Shown: in pieces, positions 44,392-55,180 of the stretch
Numbering within the stretch: the first letter of the stretch is position 1
Layout of the letters: each line of letters begins with the position of its first letter
Origin: Hysterangium stoloniferum
Lineage: Eukaryota; Basidiomycota; Agaricomycetes; Hysterangiales; Hysterangiaceae
Assembly (NCBI GenBank): GCA_015178975.1
Contig: WHVD01000001.1
Coordinates: forward strand, 1,488,001-1,552,000
Length of the DNA: 64,000 nt
Reading direction: 5' to 3'
The notes under the pieces: generated by a model
What the model was told of the DNA's origin: nothing
Database searches by the model: none
What the model saw: only the letters and a program-made list of their open reading frames with translations
Made by a program: the position numbers and the translations under genes

Positions 44392-44562
44392 TGCTGAAGT
44401 CCCATAGAGGTTCTAGAACTTGATAAAGTTTGTAGGTTACACATACTGTATGTGTCAAAAGGTCACATGATCTGGAAGGTAAGGTTTAAATGCGATGAGC
44501 CTATGTAAAAAATTCAAAATAATAAATTTTCTCTTCTTTCATACCACCATCATCAAAACACT

Positions 44563-44845
44563 ATGGGTCAAAAGCCAATGCCTTGCAAAGTGAATCCTAC
44601 CACTGGGTCCTCCATAGGCTCCTCATATCAGGCTTTCATCACTGCTGCCCAAATTTTGGCACAGCATGAGGAGCAACATTGACAGAGGGAGGAGGCAGAG
44701 AAAGAGGCCAAAGAGGCTGAGGAGGTACTAGAGCACCAGGTGGTGGTGGTTGCGGAGAAGGAAGCTGAGGAGCAGCATAAAAAGGATGAGGAGGAGGTGG
44801 CATGGGTTGCCATGGAGTGTGCCAGAGCAGCCATGGAGAAAGTTC
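44563..44845 (+). pseudogene. Second copy of the gypsy accessory ORF (N-terminal half)
   Basis: MGQKPMPCKVNPTTGSSIGS, TAAQILAQHEEQ, a TGA stop, then a coiled coil EAEKEAKEAEEVLEHQ to AWVAMECARAA. About 60 percent like the copy at 28,010 and at the same distance from its LTR. Truncated at 44,846, where gypsy pol in the opposite sense to its own element begins. Confidence 0.7.
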
Positions 44846-45692
44846 TGGATAGCATGTGTGCAGTACACCCAGTATTTCATGTCTCTATGCTACAACCATG
44901 TACTACTAACACTATCCCAGACCATGTGCAATCTCTGCCCCCTCCAGTCATTATTGATGGAGAACCTAAGTTTGAAATCTCTCAAATTTTAGACTCAAAT
45001 TTTAGACTCAAAAATAGATAAGCATTGATGCACTTGCAAACTGCTTTACTTGGTCAAGTGGGCAGGTTATGAGGGCACAGATGAAGTGACATATTGGATT
45101 TTGGCCATGGAACTTGGTAATGCCATGGAAATTGTCACTGACTTTCACTTTTCTTCAGCTCCAATCCTTTTGTATTGGAAACCAGACAATCCACTCATTG
45201 TTGAGATGGATACCTCAGACTATGCACTTGGAGCAACTTTGTCTATCCAGGACTCTGATGGAGAAGTCCACCCCATGGCTTTTCTGTCCCGGACTTTTTA
45301 CTGGACCAGAGCTCAATTATGACATCCATGACGAGGAACTCCTAATGATTTTTGCAGCCTTCAAATTGTGGTGACACTATTTGGAGGGTGTGGGAATTCC
45401 AATTGATGTTGCAACAGATCACAAAAACCTGGAATATTTTTCAACTACAAAACTCTTGACCCACCAGGCCTGCAGGTCTGAATACCTGTCCACTTTCAAA
45501 ATGATCATCCATTTTCAACCCAGCCACCTTGGCAGCAAACCTGATGCTTTAACTAGATGATGGGACATCTATCTTAAAGAGGGGAGCAACAACTATGCCA
45601 CAGTAAACCTACATAACTTGAAACCCATTTTCACAAACCAGCAGCTTACTGCATCAGTCTGCATGACTTTCCTCATCCATCCCATCATCATT
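44846..45692 (+). pseudogene. Rearranged gypsy pol: chromodomain joined to RNase H
   Basis: Plus strand: VHPVFHVSMLQPCTTNTIPD, DGEPKFEISQILD, CKLLYLVKWAGYEGTDEVTYW, IVTDFH (integrase end and chromodomain), then directly at about 45,148 FSSAPILLYWKPDNPLIVEM, YALGATLSIQDSDG, MAFLSRTF (RNase H), LEYFST, and the integrase start near 45,690. In pol the RNase H normally lies before the chromodomain, so the order is reversed. Many stops. Confidence 0.85.
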
Positions 45693-46307
45693 AAATTCTC
45701 AAATTCTAAATAGAGGGCTTTTTTAAAAGATGCTGTAGACATGATGTAATAAAATTAGATTAAACAATTGGATATTTCATTTTTATGTGTCTGAAAGTAT
45801 GTCTTCTTACAATATCCCTTCCCTTAAGTATCTACCAGAGGTTATATATTCATTCATATCTACTCTTGATATAACTATGTAGATAATATATTTCTCCAAT
45901 AAGATCATCAATATCCCTATATTGTGACTACATAAATGACAAAAGAAGGTTTATGTCTCATCAGGAATTTGTAAGATTTATGTCTCCTTTCAGGCCACTA
46001 CTAAGGCTCTTCTCACGGACTTGTAGTATTTTACACTATACTTTCTTTTCTTCTGAGTTATATGTGATTGAGAGTGATATTGGTAAGCACTGATACTTGA
46101 TTCTCTTTCCTATGTCAAGAGAAGTGTGTTATACAACACTTCAGATCCATCATAAAGAGATTTATTTTTGACCATCTTGGACCAATTCCTGTATTTTTCT
46201 TTCTTATTGTTATATTCCCTACTCAAGATTATCCTGGTCCATATTGAAAGCTTGATAAAGGACTCCTCATCCTCTTTCATTTATTAACAGGAAACACACT
46301 AAGTGAC

Positions 46308-47399
46308 ATGAATAAGTATATTCCTACCTCTAGTTTTGAGAAGCTTCATTCTAGCTTTTATAAAAATAATCAGAAAGTTAATAAAGAACTCATGAAAGAT
46401 ATATCATTAATGCTTTTGACTATGTTTTCAAAGATTAGAATATTATCAGCAAGAATTAAAAATCCACAACCTTTCAAGGCTATTACCTTATTCCTTGATG
46501 GATGTGATACAAGGTTAAGCCATACTGGTGAGGATAGAGCAGCACAACATTCTTACAAGTTAAAGAAATCTGGATGCCGAACACAGGTAGCTATGGATGT
46601 AAATGGTATGGTCTTATTTGTATCTAAATCAGAGCCATGTGCTCAAAATCCAGATGGACCAATGTTTACCAAATTACATATAGAAAGAGTTATGCATAAA
46701 GATGGCTGTATGGGACTTGATGGAGCATATAAACCATATATTAATAAGATTGTTGAAATGACAGACCTAAAGGAACACAACTTTTCATGTCCCATTCAAA
46801 AACCTAGAGGTGTTGATTTAACTCCTGAAGAAAAGAATTATAATACAAAATTTGGAAGTTTCAGATCTCAGATTGAACATCTATTTGGTCTCATAGGACA
46901 TAAATTTGAAAAGTTTAATAATAAAACTGTAATTAGAACTGTTTGCCCTGAAGTTTTTACTCTACAATTCAAACTAGCATGTTTACTATTAAACATACAG
47001 CAATTTGTTAAAATGGGTGATCTGAAACCTGAGCCACATCATTCTATGTGGATGGAAGATAGTTTTGACTACAAGAAAGATGATAATACAGAAGAACTGA
47101 CATGTATAATAACATTGACAGAACAGATAGCACTACATGATTCTGTATTAAGAGATCAAGAGCAACTTTTACAAGGGATTGAGACTAATACTGGAAATCA
47201 CATTCTATTCCCAAAAAAGAGAAAATTGTCCCATGGCAAAGTGTATGAAGTTGAAAGCATAGTAGATCATAGAGATGTTGATGGTAAGAGGCAATATTTA
47301 GTAAAATGGAAAGGATACTTCCATAAAACTTGGGAACCAGAAGAGAGCTTCAATACTCAAGGATGCATTGATGATTATTGGAATATGGAGCAGGACTAG
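46308..47399 (+). CDS. DDE transposase (PIF/Harbinger-like) with C-terminal chromodomain
   Basis: An intact 363-codon ORF. Candidate catalytic residues lie in LFLDGCDTRL (D64 or D67), CMGLDGAYKPYI (D138) and FRSQIEHLFGLIGHKF (E190), the spacing and context of the DDE_Tnp_4/HARBI1 fold; the usual DGTH and DSGY words are replaced by DGCD and DGAY. Residues 311-360 form a chromodomain (VYEVESIVDHR, YLVKWKGY, TWEPEESF) with cage aromatics Y313, W334 and W342. No N-terminal DNA-binding domain is seen. The chromodomain would bind methylated histone H3 and could target insertion to heterochromatin. It is the longest undamaged enzyme ORF in the window, suggesting recent arrival or selection. Confidence 0.8.
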   Translation: MNKYIPTSSFEKLHSSFYKNNQKVNKELMKDISLMLLTMFSKIRILSARIKNPQPFKAITLFLDGCDTRLSHTGEDRAAQHSYKLKKSGCRTQVAMDVNGMVLFVSKSEPCAQNPDGPMFTKLHIERVMHKDGCMGLDGAYKPYINKIVEMTDLKEHNFSCPIQKPRGVDLTPEEKNYNTKFGSFRSQIEHLFGLIGHKFEKFNNKTVIRTVCPEVFTLQFKLACLLLNIQQFVKMGDLKPEPHHSMWMEDSFDYKKDDNTEELTCIITLTEQIALHDSVLRDQEQLLQGIETNTGNHILFPKKRKLSHGKVYEVESIVDHRDVDGKRQYLVKWKGYFHKTWEPEESFNTQGCIDDYWNMEQD

Positions 47400-47729
47400 T
47401 TTTAAAACTATTCATGGTACATCTTTACATGTTCATTGTTTTAAAAAATACTTAGATATAGATTATACTATTCTATGTTTTCATCATCTACTATTATTCC
47501 AAAACTTCTTAATGTTTGTGCTTCTTTTTTAGTTACCCTAGGTACTTCTACAATATCTATTTGATATATTATTATTTTGTTTTAAAATACATTAAATTTA
47601 TTGTTATTCTACTATATTTTATATTATATATAGTTATATTAAGAATGAAAAATGAATTATTCCAACTTTAAATATCTTAGGTAGGATACAGTATAAGCAC
47701 ATATCATTCTACAATCATTACAGATCAAG

Positions 47730-48218
47730 ATGCCTACTTGTTCGACCTCACTCCTTATTCCTCCTGCTTATAACTCTTATGTCCCCAACAAAATGGTAAC
47801 TATTACCAGAACTAGGAGGCCAAATCCTTATATTCGAAAATGTCATCAAATGCCAATTGATGGTTCTAAGGAAAAAATCTACTACATCAATTATGATGAT
47901 TTGAGACTAAGTCCCCCATACAAATTTCAAGATGAGATTGACTTTCCATTCTTATCTGAAATGGGACATTACAAGTTTGTAGGGCTTGAACCAATCCCTC
48001 TGAGGTCATATGATAATATGATCCAGATGTACAATGCAGCCTTTACTTACCATAACATGGCTATTGTAGATAAACTCACTTTTGAGGTGTTTATATCCTT
48101 CAGAAAAAGGATAGATGAATATGATGAATATCCAATTGAAGAGGTGGCTGAAGAAGTTTTAAGACCTTCTAGTTGGTGGAAGAGATTACTCTGTTATTTC
48201 TTTGTTCATTGTTTCTAA
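47730..48218 (+). CDS. Unknown 162-residue protein, second ORF of the transposase segment
   Basis: Intact frame from ATG at 47,730, 330 bases after the transposase on the same strand. Basic start (ITRTRRPNPYIRKCHQM), acidic middle and end (RKRIDEYDEYPIEEVAEEV), last residues hydrophobic and aromatic. No family recognised. PIF/Harbinger elements usually carry a second, Myb-like protein needed for transposition; this ORF has the right position but no visible Myb motif. A lysine-rich frame at 48,444-48,578 after a ttatag acceptor may be a further exon. Confidence 0.55.
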   Translation: MPTCSTSLLIPPAYNSYVPNKMVTITRTRRPNPYIRKCHQMPIDGSKEKIYYINYDDLRLSPPYKFQDEIDFPFLSEMGHYKFVGLEPIPLRSYDNMIQMYNAAFTYHNMAIVDKLTFEVFISFRKRIDEYDEYPIEEVAEEVLRPSSWWKRLLCYFFVHCF

Positions 48219-48633
48219 CTGTCATTATAATTGGACTGCAAATTTTAAAAGTTACATAATTAATATAATAGATCAGAAAGGATATACAGTATAATTGTTA
48301 AGGAAATATTAGCAAATGAACTAAAATGAAAACATGTGTATTTAATAACTAATGATGAGTATTTTGTGAATGCAACCTCCATAATTCAAAAATTATAGAA
48401 ATTATGAAATCATTTGTTAAAAAATTCTATCTTTGTATTATAGGTATTGGAAAACAACCTAGCCAAAGTAAAATAAAAGGTAAAGATAATAAAGGAAAAA
48501 ATCAAAAGAATTATGAAAATAGAGAAGAAGCTAAAAAAGTTTTAAATAATTTTCAAAGACTTAAGTTGATAATATAAGGAGAATGTGGCATACATTTTAT
48601 ATTTTGTTCCAAATATGTTTAAAAATTAATGTA

Positions 48634-49175
48634 GGAGGATGGTCACACTTTATTGAATATACAAAATTTTACTGAATAATCCTCATATTTTTAAGTGAGA
48701 CTACTTCCTCTGGCCATGACAACTTATTCTATGAGTTTATATTTAATTACCTGAAATTTCATCTTTAAAATATGCATGCCCTTTTAAAATACACACAAAT
48801 GATATAGTTACACAAGATTATTTGGGTTAAACAAGATTATTTGGGTTATGACTTAATCTTTGGGTTATGATGTATTCTCTTGTATACAAGCAAACTTTCA
48901 AATATATTTCATATAATTTAAATTTAGTTGGTTTAGAGGGTTAACCAGAACTATCTGGGGTACCAATCCCCATTATGCAATTTATTCCAAAAGAATAATC
49001 TACAGATGATTGTTTGACTAAATTTTGTCAGATATAGGATAAATATTAATATTTCCTTATTCTCCAGAATGTCATCTGATAGACTGAATTTGCTTAAATA
49101 TTAATTTTACAACAAACAATATAAATATATACACTTTAGTGGATAAATAACTTTTAAAGTTTTGGGTTATCCTCC
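48634..49175 (+). mobile_element. MITE family A copy A3
   Basis: 542 bases, GGAGGATGGTCAC to GGTTATCCTCC. Flanks GTA and ATA differ by one base. Outside these, AATGTA and ATACATT are near mirror images. No ORF. Confidence 0.85.
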
Positions 49176-49440
49176 ATACATTAAAGGCAAAGGGTGGCTA
49201 TACCAAGCACTAAATACAAATAATTTCCCATCTAACCTTGTCAGCAACAAAAGGTATCCAATGAACCTTCTCTATCAAAATATTCATATTGTCACCATAT
49301 ATGGACATCACATAATGACATTATGTCATATCAAAATATACATGATAGAGCATGTTGACAAATACTTTGGTGATTTCTACTATTTTATCTACTGAGGTAT
49401 AAGGTATATAAGTTGAAACTGCAAAACATTGGATACATTT
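49176..49440. other. Short segment before Helitron H3
   Basis: A 77-codon frame (GYPPYIKGKGWLYQALNTNN) starts inside A3 and has no recognised domain. It may be Helitron 5' sequence. Confidence 0.35.
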
Positions 49441-49499
49441 TGTGAGTCACTGTAGATGCATGGGCAGCAGCAGAGCAAAGCAGGTTATCATGAATAAGA

Positions 49500-50617
49500 C
49501 ACAATCAAGGCACTTTATGAGGTGAAATGTACCATCAGGTAGTTGATGCCTTCACAGTACAGGATAATAACCAGCAACCTGAGCCAAATGAAATTGGAAG
49601 TAGATTTATACTGCCAGCAACCTTCCAAGGTAGCAGTCGGGATATGATGGAAAATTTGCAAAATTCACTGGCTATATCATGCAAATATGGCAATGCAAGC
49701 ATGTTTATTACTATGACAGCCAATCCCAAATGGAGGGAAATAACTGAAGCACTTCTTCCAGGGCAAACTGCAGCTGATTGCCCAGATATAGTGTGTTTTG
49801 ATGAAAAGGCACACTTACCTCACCTCATTATGAAGAAAAATTCCCTTGGCAAAACAGTTGCCCATGTCCATACCATTGAATTTCAGAAGCGTGGACTCCC
49901 TTATATGCATTTGCTCATATGGTTTGAAGAGGGGGAAAAGCTTGAGACTCCTGCAGAAGTTGATTCTATGATATCTGCAGAGTTTCCAGATCAAGATGGC
50001 AGCAAATATAAAGTCAGAGGTCATGAGCTAGACAATTGACATGTTGTCCCTTACTGTGCTGCCCTTCTTCTCATTCTGGAATGTCATATCAATGTTGAGA
50101 TGACTTTTAATGTTCCCTCCATTAAATATATTCACAAATATATATACAAAGGACACGATTGTACAACAATGGAGTTTGGAAAGAACAAGGATGAAATTCA
50201 ACAATATATTGATGCCTGCTATGTCAGTGCACATGAAGCATTTTGGAGACTTTTGGAAAATGAGATACATACTCAAATTCCTGCTGTTATAGCTCTTCCT
50301 GTACATTTAGAGAATCAACAGCCAGTTATCTTTGATGGCATGGAGGGTCCAGAAGATGCTTTGGATGCTGCCCATCATTCCAAGGCCAAGTTGATGGCAT
50401 ACTTTGAGGCCAATTGTAAAAATACAATAGGCCTTAATGGTAGAGCAGCCAATTCACTTCACTCTGTTGAGTTTCCAGAATTCAAGAAACAGAAAATGGA
50501 ATTCAAGAAACAGAAAATGGAATTCAAGAAACAGAAAATGGAATACAAGGAAAAGAGGATTTGCCATTGGATGTATTCATTTTGCAGGACCCTCAAGTGG
50601 CCCAAGGTTCTTCCTAC
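49500..50617 (+). pseudogene. Helitron H3 Rep domain
   Basis: Plus strand: YHQVVDAFTVQDNNQ, SRDMMENLQNSLAISCKYGN, MFITMTANPKWREI, LLPGQTAADCPDIV, HTIEFQKRGLPYMHLLIWF. The metal-binding HxH motif reads YMH, so its first His is lost. A stretch before HELDN is deleted and a TGA at 50,037-50,039 (DN*HVVPY, CGA to TGA) breaks an otherwise continuous frame to 50,617. The catalytic tyrosines in EIQQYIDACYVSAHEAFW are present. A 21-base tandem repeat (aagaaacagaaaatggaattc) is inserted at 50,483-50,545. It is cut by the LTR at 50,618. Confidence 0.85.
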
Positions 50618-52843
50618 TGTTAGGGTACATACACGGTGAATTTCTGGAGAAACCCACGGAATATCCAGTAGGACTTGGCTTCAGCTTATAGGCTGCACGC
50701 TCGCTAGATCGTGTTGTCCAATTTCAGACAGGTGGATGGGAATCCCGGGGAGTCTGGGTGGGGGTCGTGGGTTGAGGGGTCATAGGCCAGAGGTCATGGG
50801 TCGTGAGTCAAGATAGGTAAGAGAGATAGATGTGCCAGAGCCCGTGGGCTCCGACTAGTGTGAGCGGTGTAATTCAAGTAGGAGTTTAGAGCGGAAAATG
50901 TATTAGATTACTGGGGGGAATCTAAGCCGATTTTCTGACTGTATGTACAACATCTGCCAGTTTAAATAGACCGTGGAGTGAATGTCATACTGAATCCAGT
51001 AATGATGAAATGAAATGAGCAAAACATAAAACGGGAATAGTAAACACCAAGTTTGGTGTTAGGAACAGGACGGAACGGAGCGGAGTCTGAATTGTGACAA
51101 ATCATAAACCATAATGGGAAACAGAGCAGGAGTGGAGTCCGAATCGTGACAGGTCATCTGACTAAAATGGGAATGGGGCTCTGTTAGAGGGATGACAGGT
51201 TTTCTGAGTGGGGTCCAGTTGTTATGACCAGAAATCCCGCTGGACTCCGGGCACTAACTTATACACACCTGTGCCCCATACACACCCATTATCAGTTTAC
51301 CGGAATTCCCACCGGACTCCGGGCACTAACCTGTATGCCCCCACGCACTACAAGCACCAATCATCTGTTTATAGGATTTCCCGCCCGGACTCCGTTACAT
51401 CAAGACTCGTTACATTCGACCTCATTACGACACATATCAGTCACCGGACTTCCCCCGGACTCTGTCTCTGTCTATGTCCGTCTTCGTCCCATGCATCAGT
51501 CACCGGTCCCCGCTTAGAACCCCATCACCGCTCTAATCGAGCCCCGTTCCCGTTTTAGTCAAATGACCTGTCACAATTTAGGACTCCGCTCCTGCTCTGT
51601 TTCCCGTTATGGGTTATGCTTTGTCACAATTCGGACTCCGCTCCGTTCCGTTCTGTTCCTAACACCAATTTGGTGTTTACTATTCCCGTTTCATGTTTTG
51701 TTAGTTTCGTTTCGTCATTACTGGATTTGGTATGTCATGCATTCCATGGTCTATATAAACTGGCAGATGTTGTACATACAATCCAGTCAGAAAATTAGCT
51801 TAGATTCCCCCCAGTAATCTAATAACATTTTCCACTCTAAAAACCTTACTTGATTCACATCGCTTGCACTAGTCGGAGCCCACGGGCTCCGGCGCATCTA
51901 CCTCTCTCAACTATCTCGACTCACGACCCATGACCTCCGACTTACAACCTACGACCCACGAACCCCGCCCGGACTCCCCGGGATCCCTGTCCGTCCGTTT
52001 GAAATTGGACAACACGATCTAGCGAGGGCACAGCCTATAAGCTGAAGCCAAGTCCTACCGGATATCCCGCAGGTTTCTCCGGAAACCCGGCCTGTGTGTG
52101 TATCCTAACATTCCGCTCCATTTCCCATTATGGTTTATGATTTGTCACTATTCAGACTCCGCTCTGTTCCGTCCTGTTCCTAACACCAAACTTGGTGTTT
52201 ACTATTCCCGTTTTATGTTTTGCTCATTTCGTTTCATCATTACTGGATTCAGTATGACATTCACTCCACAGTCTATTTAAACTGGCAGATGTTGTACATA
52301 CAATCCAGTCAGAAAATCGGCTTAGATTCCCCCCAGTAATCTAATACATTTTCCGCTCTAAACTCCTACTTGAATTACACCGCTCACACTAGTCGGAGCC
52401 CACGGGCTCCGGCACATCTATCTCTCTTACCTATCTCAACTCACGACCCATGACCTCTGGCCTATGACCCCTCGACCCATGACCCCCGCCTGGACTCCCC
52501 AGGATTCCCATCCGCCTGTCTGAAATGGGACAACACGATCTAGTGAGGGTGCAGCCTATAAGCTGAAGCCAAGTCCTACCGGATATTCCGCAGGTTTCTC
52601 CGGAGACCTGCCGTGTACATACCCTAACACCAGTGACTGATGCATGGGATGAGGTCGGACATAGACAGGGACGGAGTCTGGTGGGTATTCCGGTGACTGA
52701 TACACAATGTAACGAAGTTGAACGTAGACAAGTGTGACGTACAGAGTCCAGCGGGAATTCCAGTAAACTGACAATTGGTGTGTATAGGGCACGGGTGCGT
52801 ATAAGTTAGTACCCAGAGTCCGGCGGGAATTCCGGTCATAACA
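50618..52843 (-). mobile_element. Solo gypsy LTR, minus orientation, TSD CCTAC, itself holding an LTR insertion
   Basis: TGTTAGGGTACAT (50,618) to GGTCATAACA (52,843), CCTAC on both sides. Its own sequence is 50,618-51,219 plus 52,630-52,843, about 816 bases, similar in length to the G1 LTRs. CpG is retained (cccgtgggctccgac), so it is younger than G1. Confidence 0.94.
51220..52629 (+). mobile_element. LTR plus truncated LTR, plus orientation, TSD CCAGT
   Basis: CCAGT at 51,215-51,219 and 52,630-52,634. First a full LTR (51,220-52,110, TGTTATGACC to TATCCTAACA), then the last 519 bases of a second LTR (52,111-52,629). All internal element sequence is gone. Each holds tatataaactgg or tatttaaactgg before AATCCAGTCAGAAAAT, the predicted RNA start. 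Confidence 0.93.
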
Positions 52844-52849
52844 CCTACA

Positions 52850-54137
52850 TACTTTACTCACAGTTATCAAGGGGGCAACTTCTTTTGAAGATCTCAGGAC
52901 CTATGAAGGACAAGTCTATCCTTCCTTCCAAGCAGCCTGCATGGCACATGGTCTACTTGAAGATGATAAAGAATGGAAGTTGTGTCTTCAAGAGGCAAAG
53001 GCTATGCAGACTGGATCTCAATTAAGAAGACTGTTTGCTACTATTCTCAGCCAATGCTTTCCTTCTGAGCCAGCTGCACTCTGGCATGAATTCAAAGCAG
53101 ACACTTGTGATGACTTGGAATACTTTCTTCAGACACATCTTAATGAGCCAAACCCATCTGCTGAGACAGTCTATTATTTGGCCACTTTAAGCTTGATGAA
53201 ATTCTTCATACAAGTGGGAAACCACTCTCAGAGTATCCTTATATGCCTCAATTTATACAGCCATGGGTACAGAGAGTGGGAAATCGATTCATCAATGAAC
53301 AAAGGGCTTATGACAAGGCAACTGAGAAAATAAAAGCAGATATAAATATTGAAAAATTGAATGAGGGCCAGAGAGTTGCATACAATCAAATTATGGATGC
53401 TGTCATTGCAAGGCATGAAACTGGAGTAGATGGAAAGCTTTTCTTTTTGAATGGACCTGGGGTACTGGGAAATCATTTGTTTGGAATATTTTGGCACATG
53501 CCTGTAGAGGCAAAGGACTCATTGTACTCTGTGTTGCCTCCTCTGGCATTGCTTCACTTATTCTGAGTGGTGGGTGGACATCTCACAGCATGTTTCAAAT
53601 TCCTCTTGAAGTTGATGAGAAATGTACAATGAAGAAAGGCTCAGATAAGGCCAGCTAATGAAAGAGGTCAGCCTTATTATTTGGGATGAGGTTCCAATGC
53701 AGAATCACTTTGCCTGTGAGGCAGTAGATTGGAGCCTTAGAGATATCCTTAATAAGGATATTCCTTTTGGAGGTATTACAGTAGCTTAGGGTGGTGACTT
53801 TCAACAGACATTGCCTGTCATTCCTAAAGGTTCAAAAGAAGATATTATCAGTGCATGTATCTCACAGTTTCACCTTTGGAACAATGTCAAAATTCTGTTT
53901 TTGACTGAGAATATGCATGTAGATCCTACTGATCAAGAGAGTGCTGTTTTTGCTCAGTGGCTTTTGGATATTGGACATGGAAAGGACATGCCTCTCAATC
54001 ATATGTTTAAAGTCCCTGAACACATGCTATGTGGACCAACAGTGGATAATTTAGTCTCAACTATTTATCCAAACATACATGATCCTGAGGTTCTTACTGA
54101 TGAGTTTTTCTTGGAGCAGGCCATTCTCTGTCCTTGA
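52850..54137 (+). pseudogene. Helitron H3 helicase (PIF1-type), N-terminal part
   Basis: Plus strand: AACMAHGLLEDDKEWKLCLQ, LRRLFATILSQCFP, LNEGQRVAYNQIMDAVI (near 53,370), then the Walker A region near 53,455: one base is missing, so the frame reads GPGVLGN where the next frame gives GTGKSFVW. Then CVASSGIAS, GWTSHSMFQIPLE, a Walker B region (IIWDEVPMQ near 53,680) and LPVIPKGSKEDIISACIS. PIF1-family helicase unwinds DNA during Helitron rolling-circle transfer; several shifts and stops make it inactive. Confidence 0.85.
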
Positions 54138-54850
54138 AATTCAGATGTAGATTAAATCAATAACATGCTCTTTGAAAAACTTCCAGGAATTGGGCAAACC
54201 TACTGTTAGAGTACATTGTATTGCAAGCCGTTGATGTGTTTTATCTCAACGCTCAGCTATTTCATACTTTACAGTAGCTTAGTCATCAAAAATAAACTTC
54301 GTCCATTTTCGCTATAACATCAACATCGAACACCTACCACAGTGCAGACAGTGTCAAAGATGGAGCCAATGAGACATTATATCCTCCTGAGTACTTAAAC
54401 TCAATCAACTTTGGAGGATTGTCACCAAGTAAATTGCATTTGAACCCTGGAGTGCCATTGATGCTTCTTTGAAACTTGGATCCAGGACAAGGACTCTGTA
54501 ATGGAACAAGACTGTGGTTAATACAAATGACTCACAGAGTACTTCAAGTAAAGATCATTACAGGACCTTCAGCAGGAGAGCTGGCATTCATCCCTCAAAT
54601 AACAATTATTCCAACTACAAAACAAGTGCCATTTGAGCTGCATCATTGGCAGTTTCCAGTCAGGCTAGCATTTTCTATGACTATCAATAAGTCACAGAGT
54701 CAATCTTTAAAATTAGTTGGATTGGATCTGTGTAGTCCTGTGTTCTCACATGGACAATTTTTATGTTGGTGTTTCAAATTGAGGAAGAGTGAAAATCCTA
54801 CTCCATGACACTGATACAGTATGACTGCAAATGTAGTGTTTAAGGATGTT
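54138..54850 (+). pseudogene. Helitron H3 helicase, C-terminal part
   Basis: After a non-matching stretch (54,200-54,350) the reading resumes with LNPGVPLM, DPGQGLCNGTRLWLI, FELHHWQFPVRLAFSMTINK, SQSQSLKLVGLDL and FSHGQF, the last conserved helicase motifs, and NVVFKDVIIDP near 54,830. A second copy of this final piece lies at 55,050-55,090. Confidence 0.8.
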
Positions 54851-55180
54851 ATTATTGATCCATGAGTAAGTATTCAGCAAGGTTTCAAAAGGAGACTGAC
54901 TTATGTTTTTTTAGGTTCAGTGAACTTACAAAAGTATATACATAATATATATAATTCTGAATAATGTAAAATTTAACCACTTTAAAATAAGTTTCTGAAT
55001 GAATAAATTGAAGCTGGAATGTACAGAAGTGGTCACAGAAGGTAATACAAACTGCTGATGTAGTGTTTAAAGACATTATTATTGATCCACCAGGTTGCAA
55101 AGTGACCAAGTAAAGTTGTGGGATGGTAGCATGGTGGGGGCTTGCCTCCCATGGGTCACAGCCTTGTAAAATATATAAGT
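54851..55180. repeat. Helitron tail with a duplicated end
   Basis: gtagtgtttaaggatgttat (54,835) recurs as gtagtgtttaaagacattat (55,057), each followed by tattgatcca. No CTRR end with a hairpin could be fixed by eye. Confidence 0.5.

Larger units (their letters stand above)
45693..48633 (+). mobile_element. AT-rich segment with a chromodomain DDE transposase, probable DNA transposon
   Basis: Gypsy homology stops at 45,692 (IHPII) and an AT-rich block with two intact ORFs follows up to MITE A3. I could not find terminal repeats or a TSD, so the limits are those of the surrounding elements. 45,693-46,307 and 47,400-47,729 contain no further long frame. Upstream of 46,308 a cttttcatttattaacag sequence looks like a splice acceptor, so the transposase may have an earlier exon. 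Confidence 0.55.

Noticed and set aside
48620-49185. MITE A3 as a TTAA (piggyBac-type) insertion
   Set aside because: TTAA occurs on both sides several bases away from the GGAGG ends, but other A copies use 3-base duplications, so the TTAA match is probably chance.
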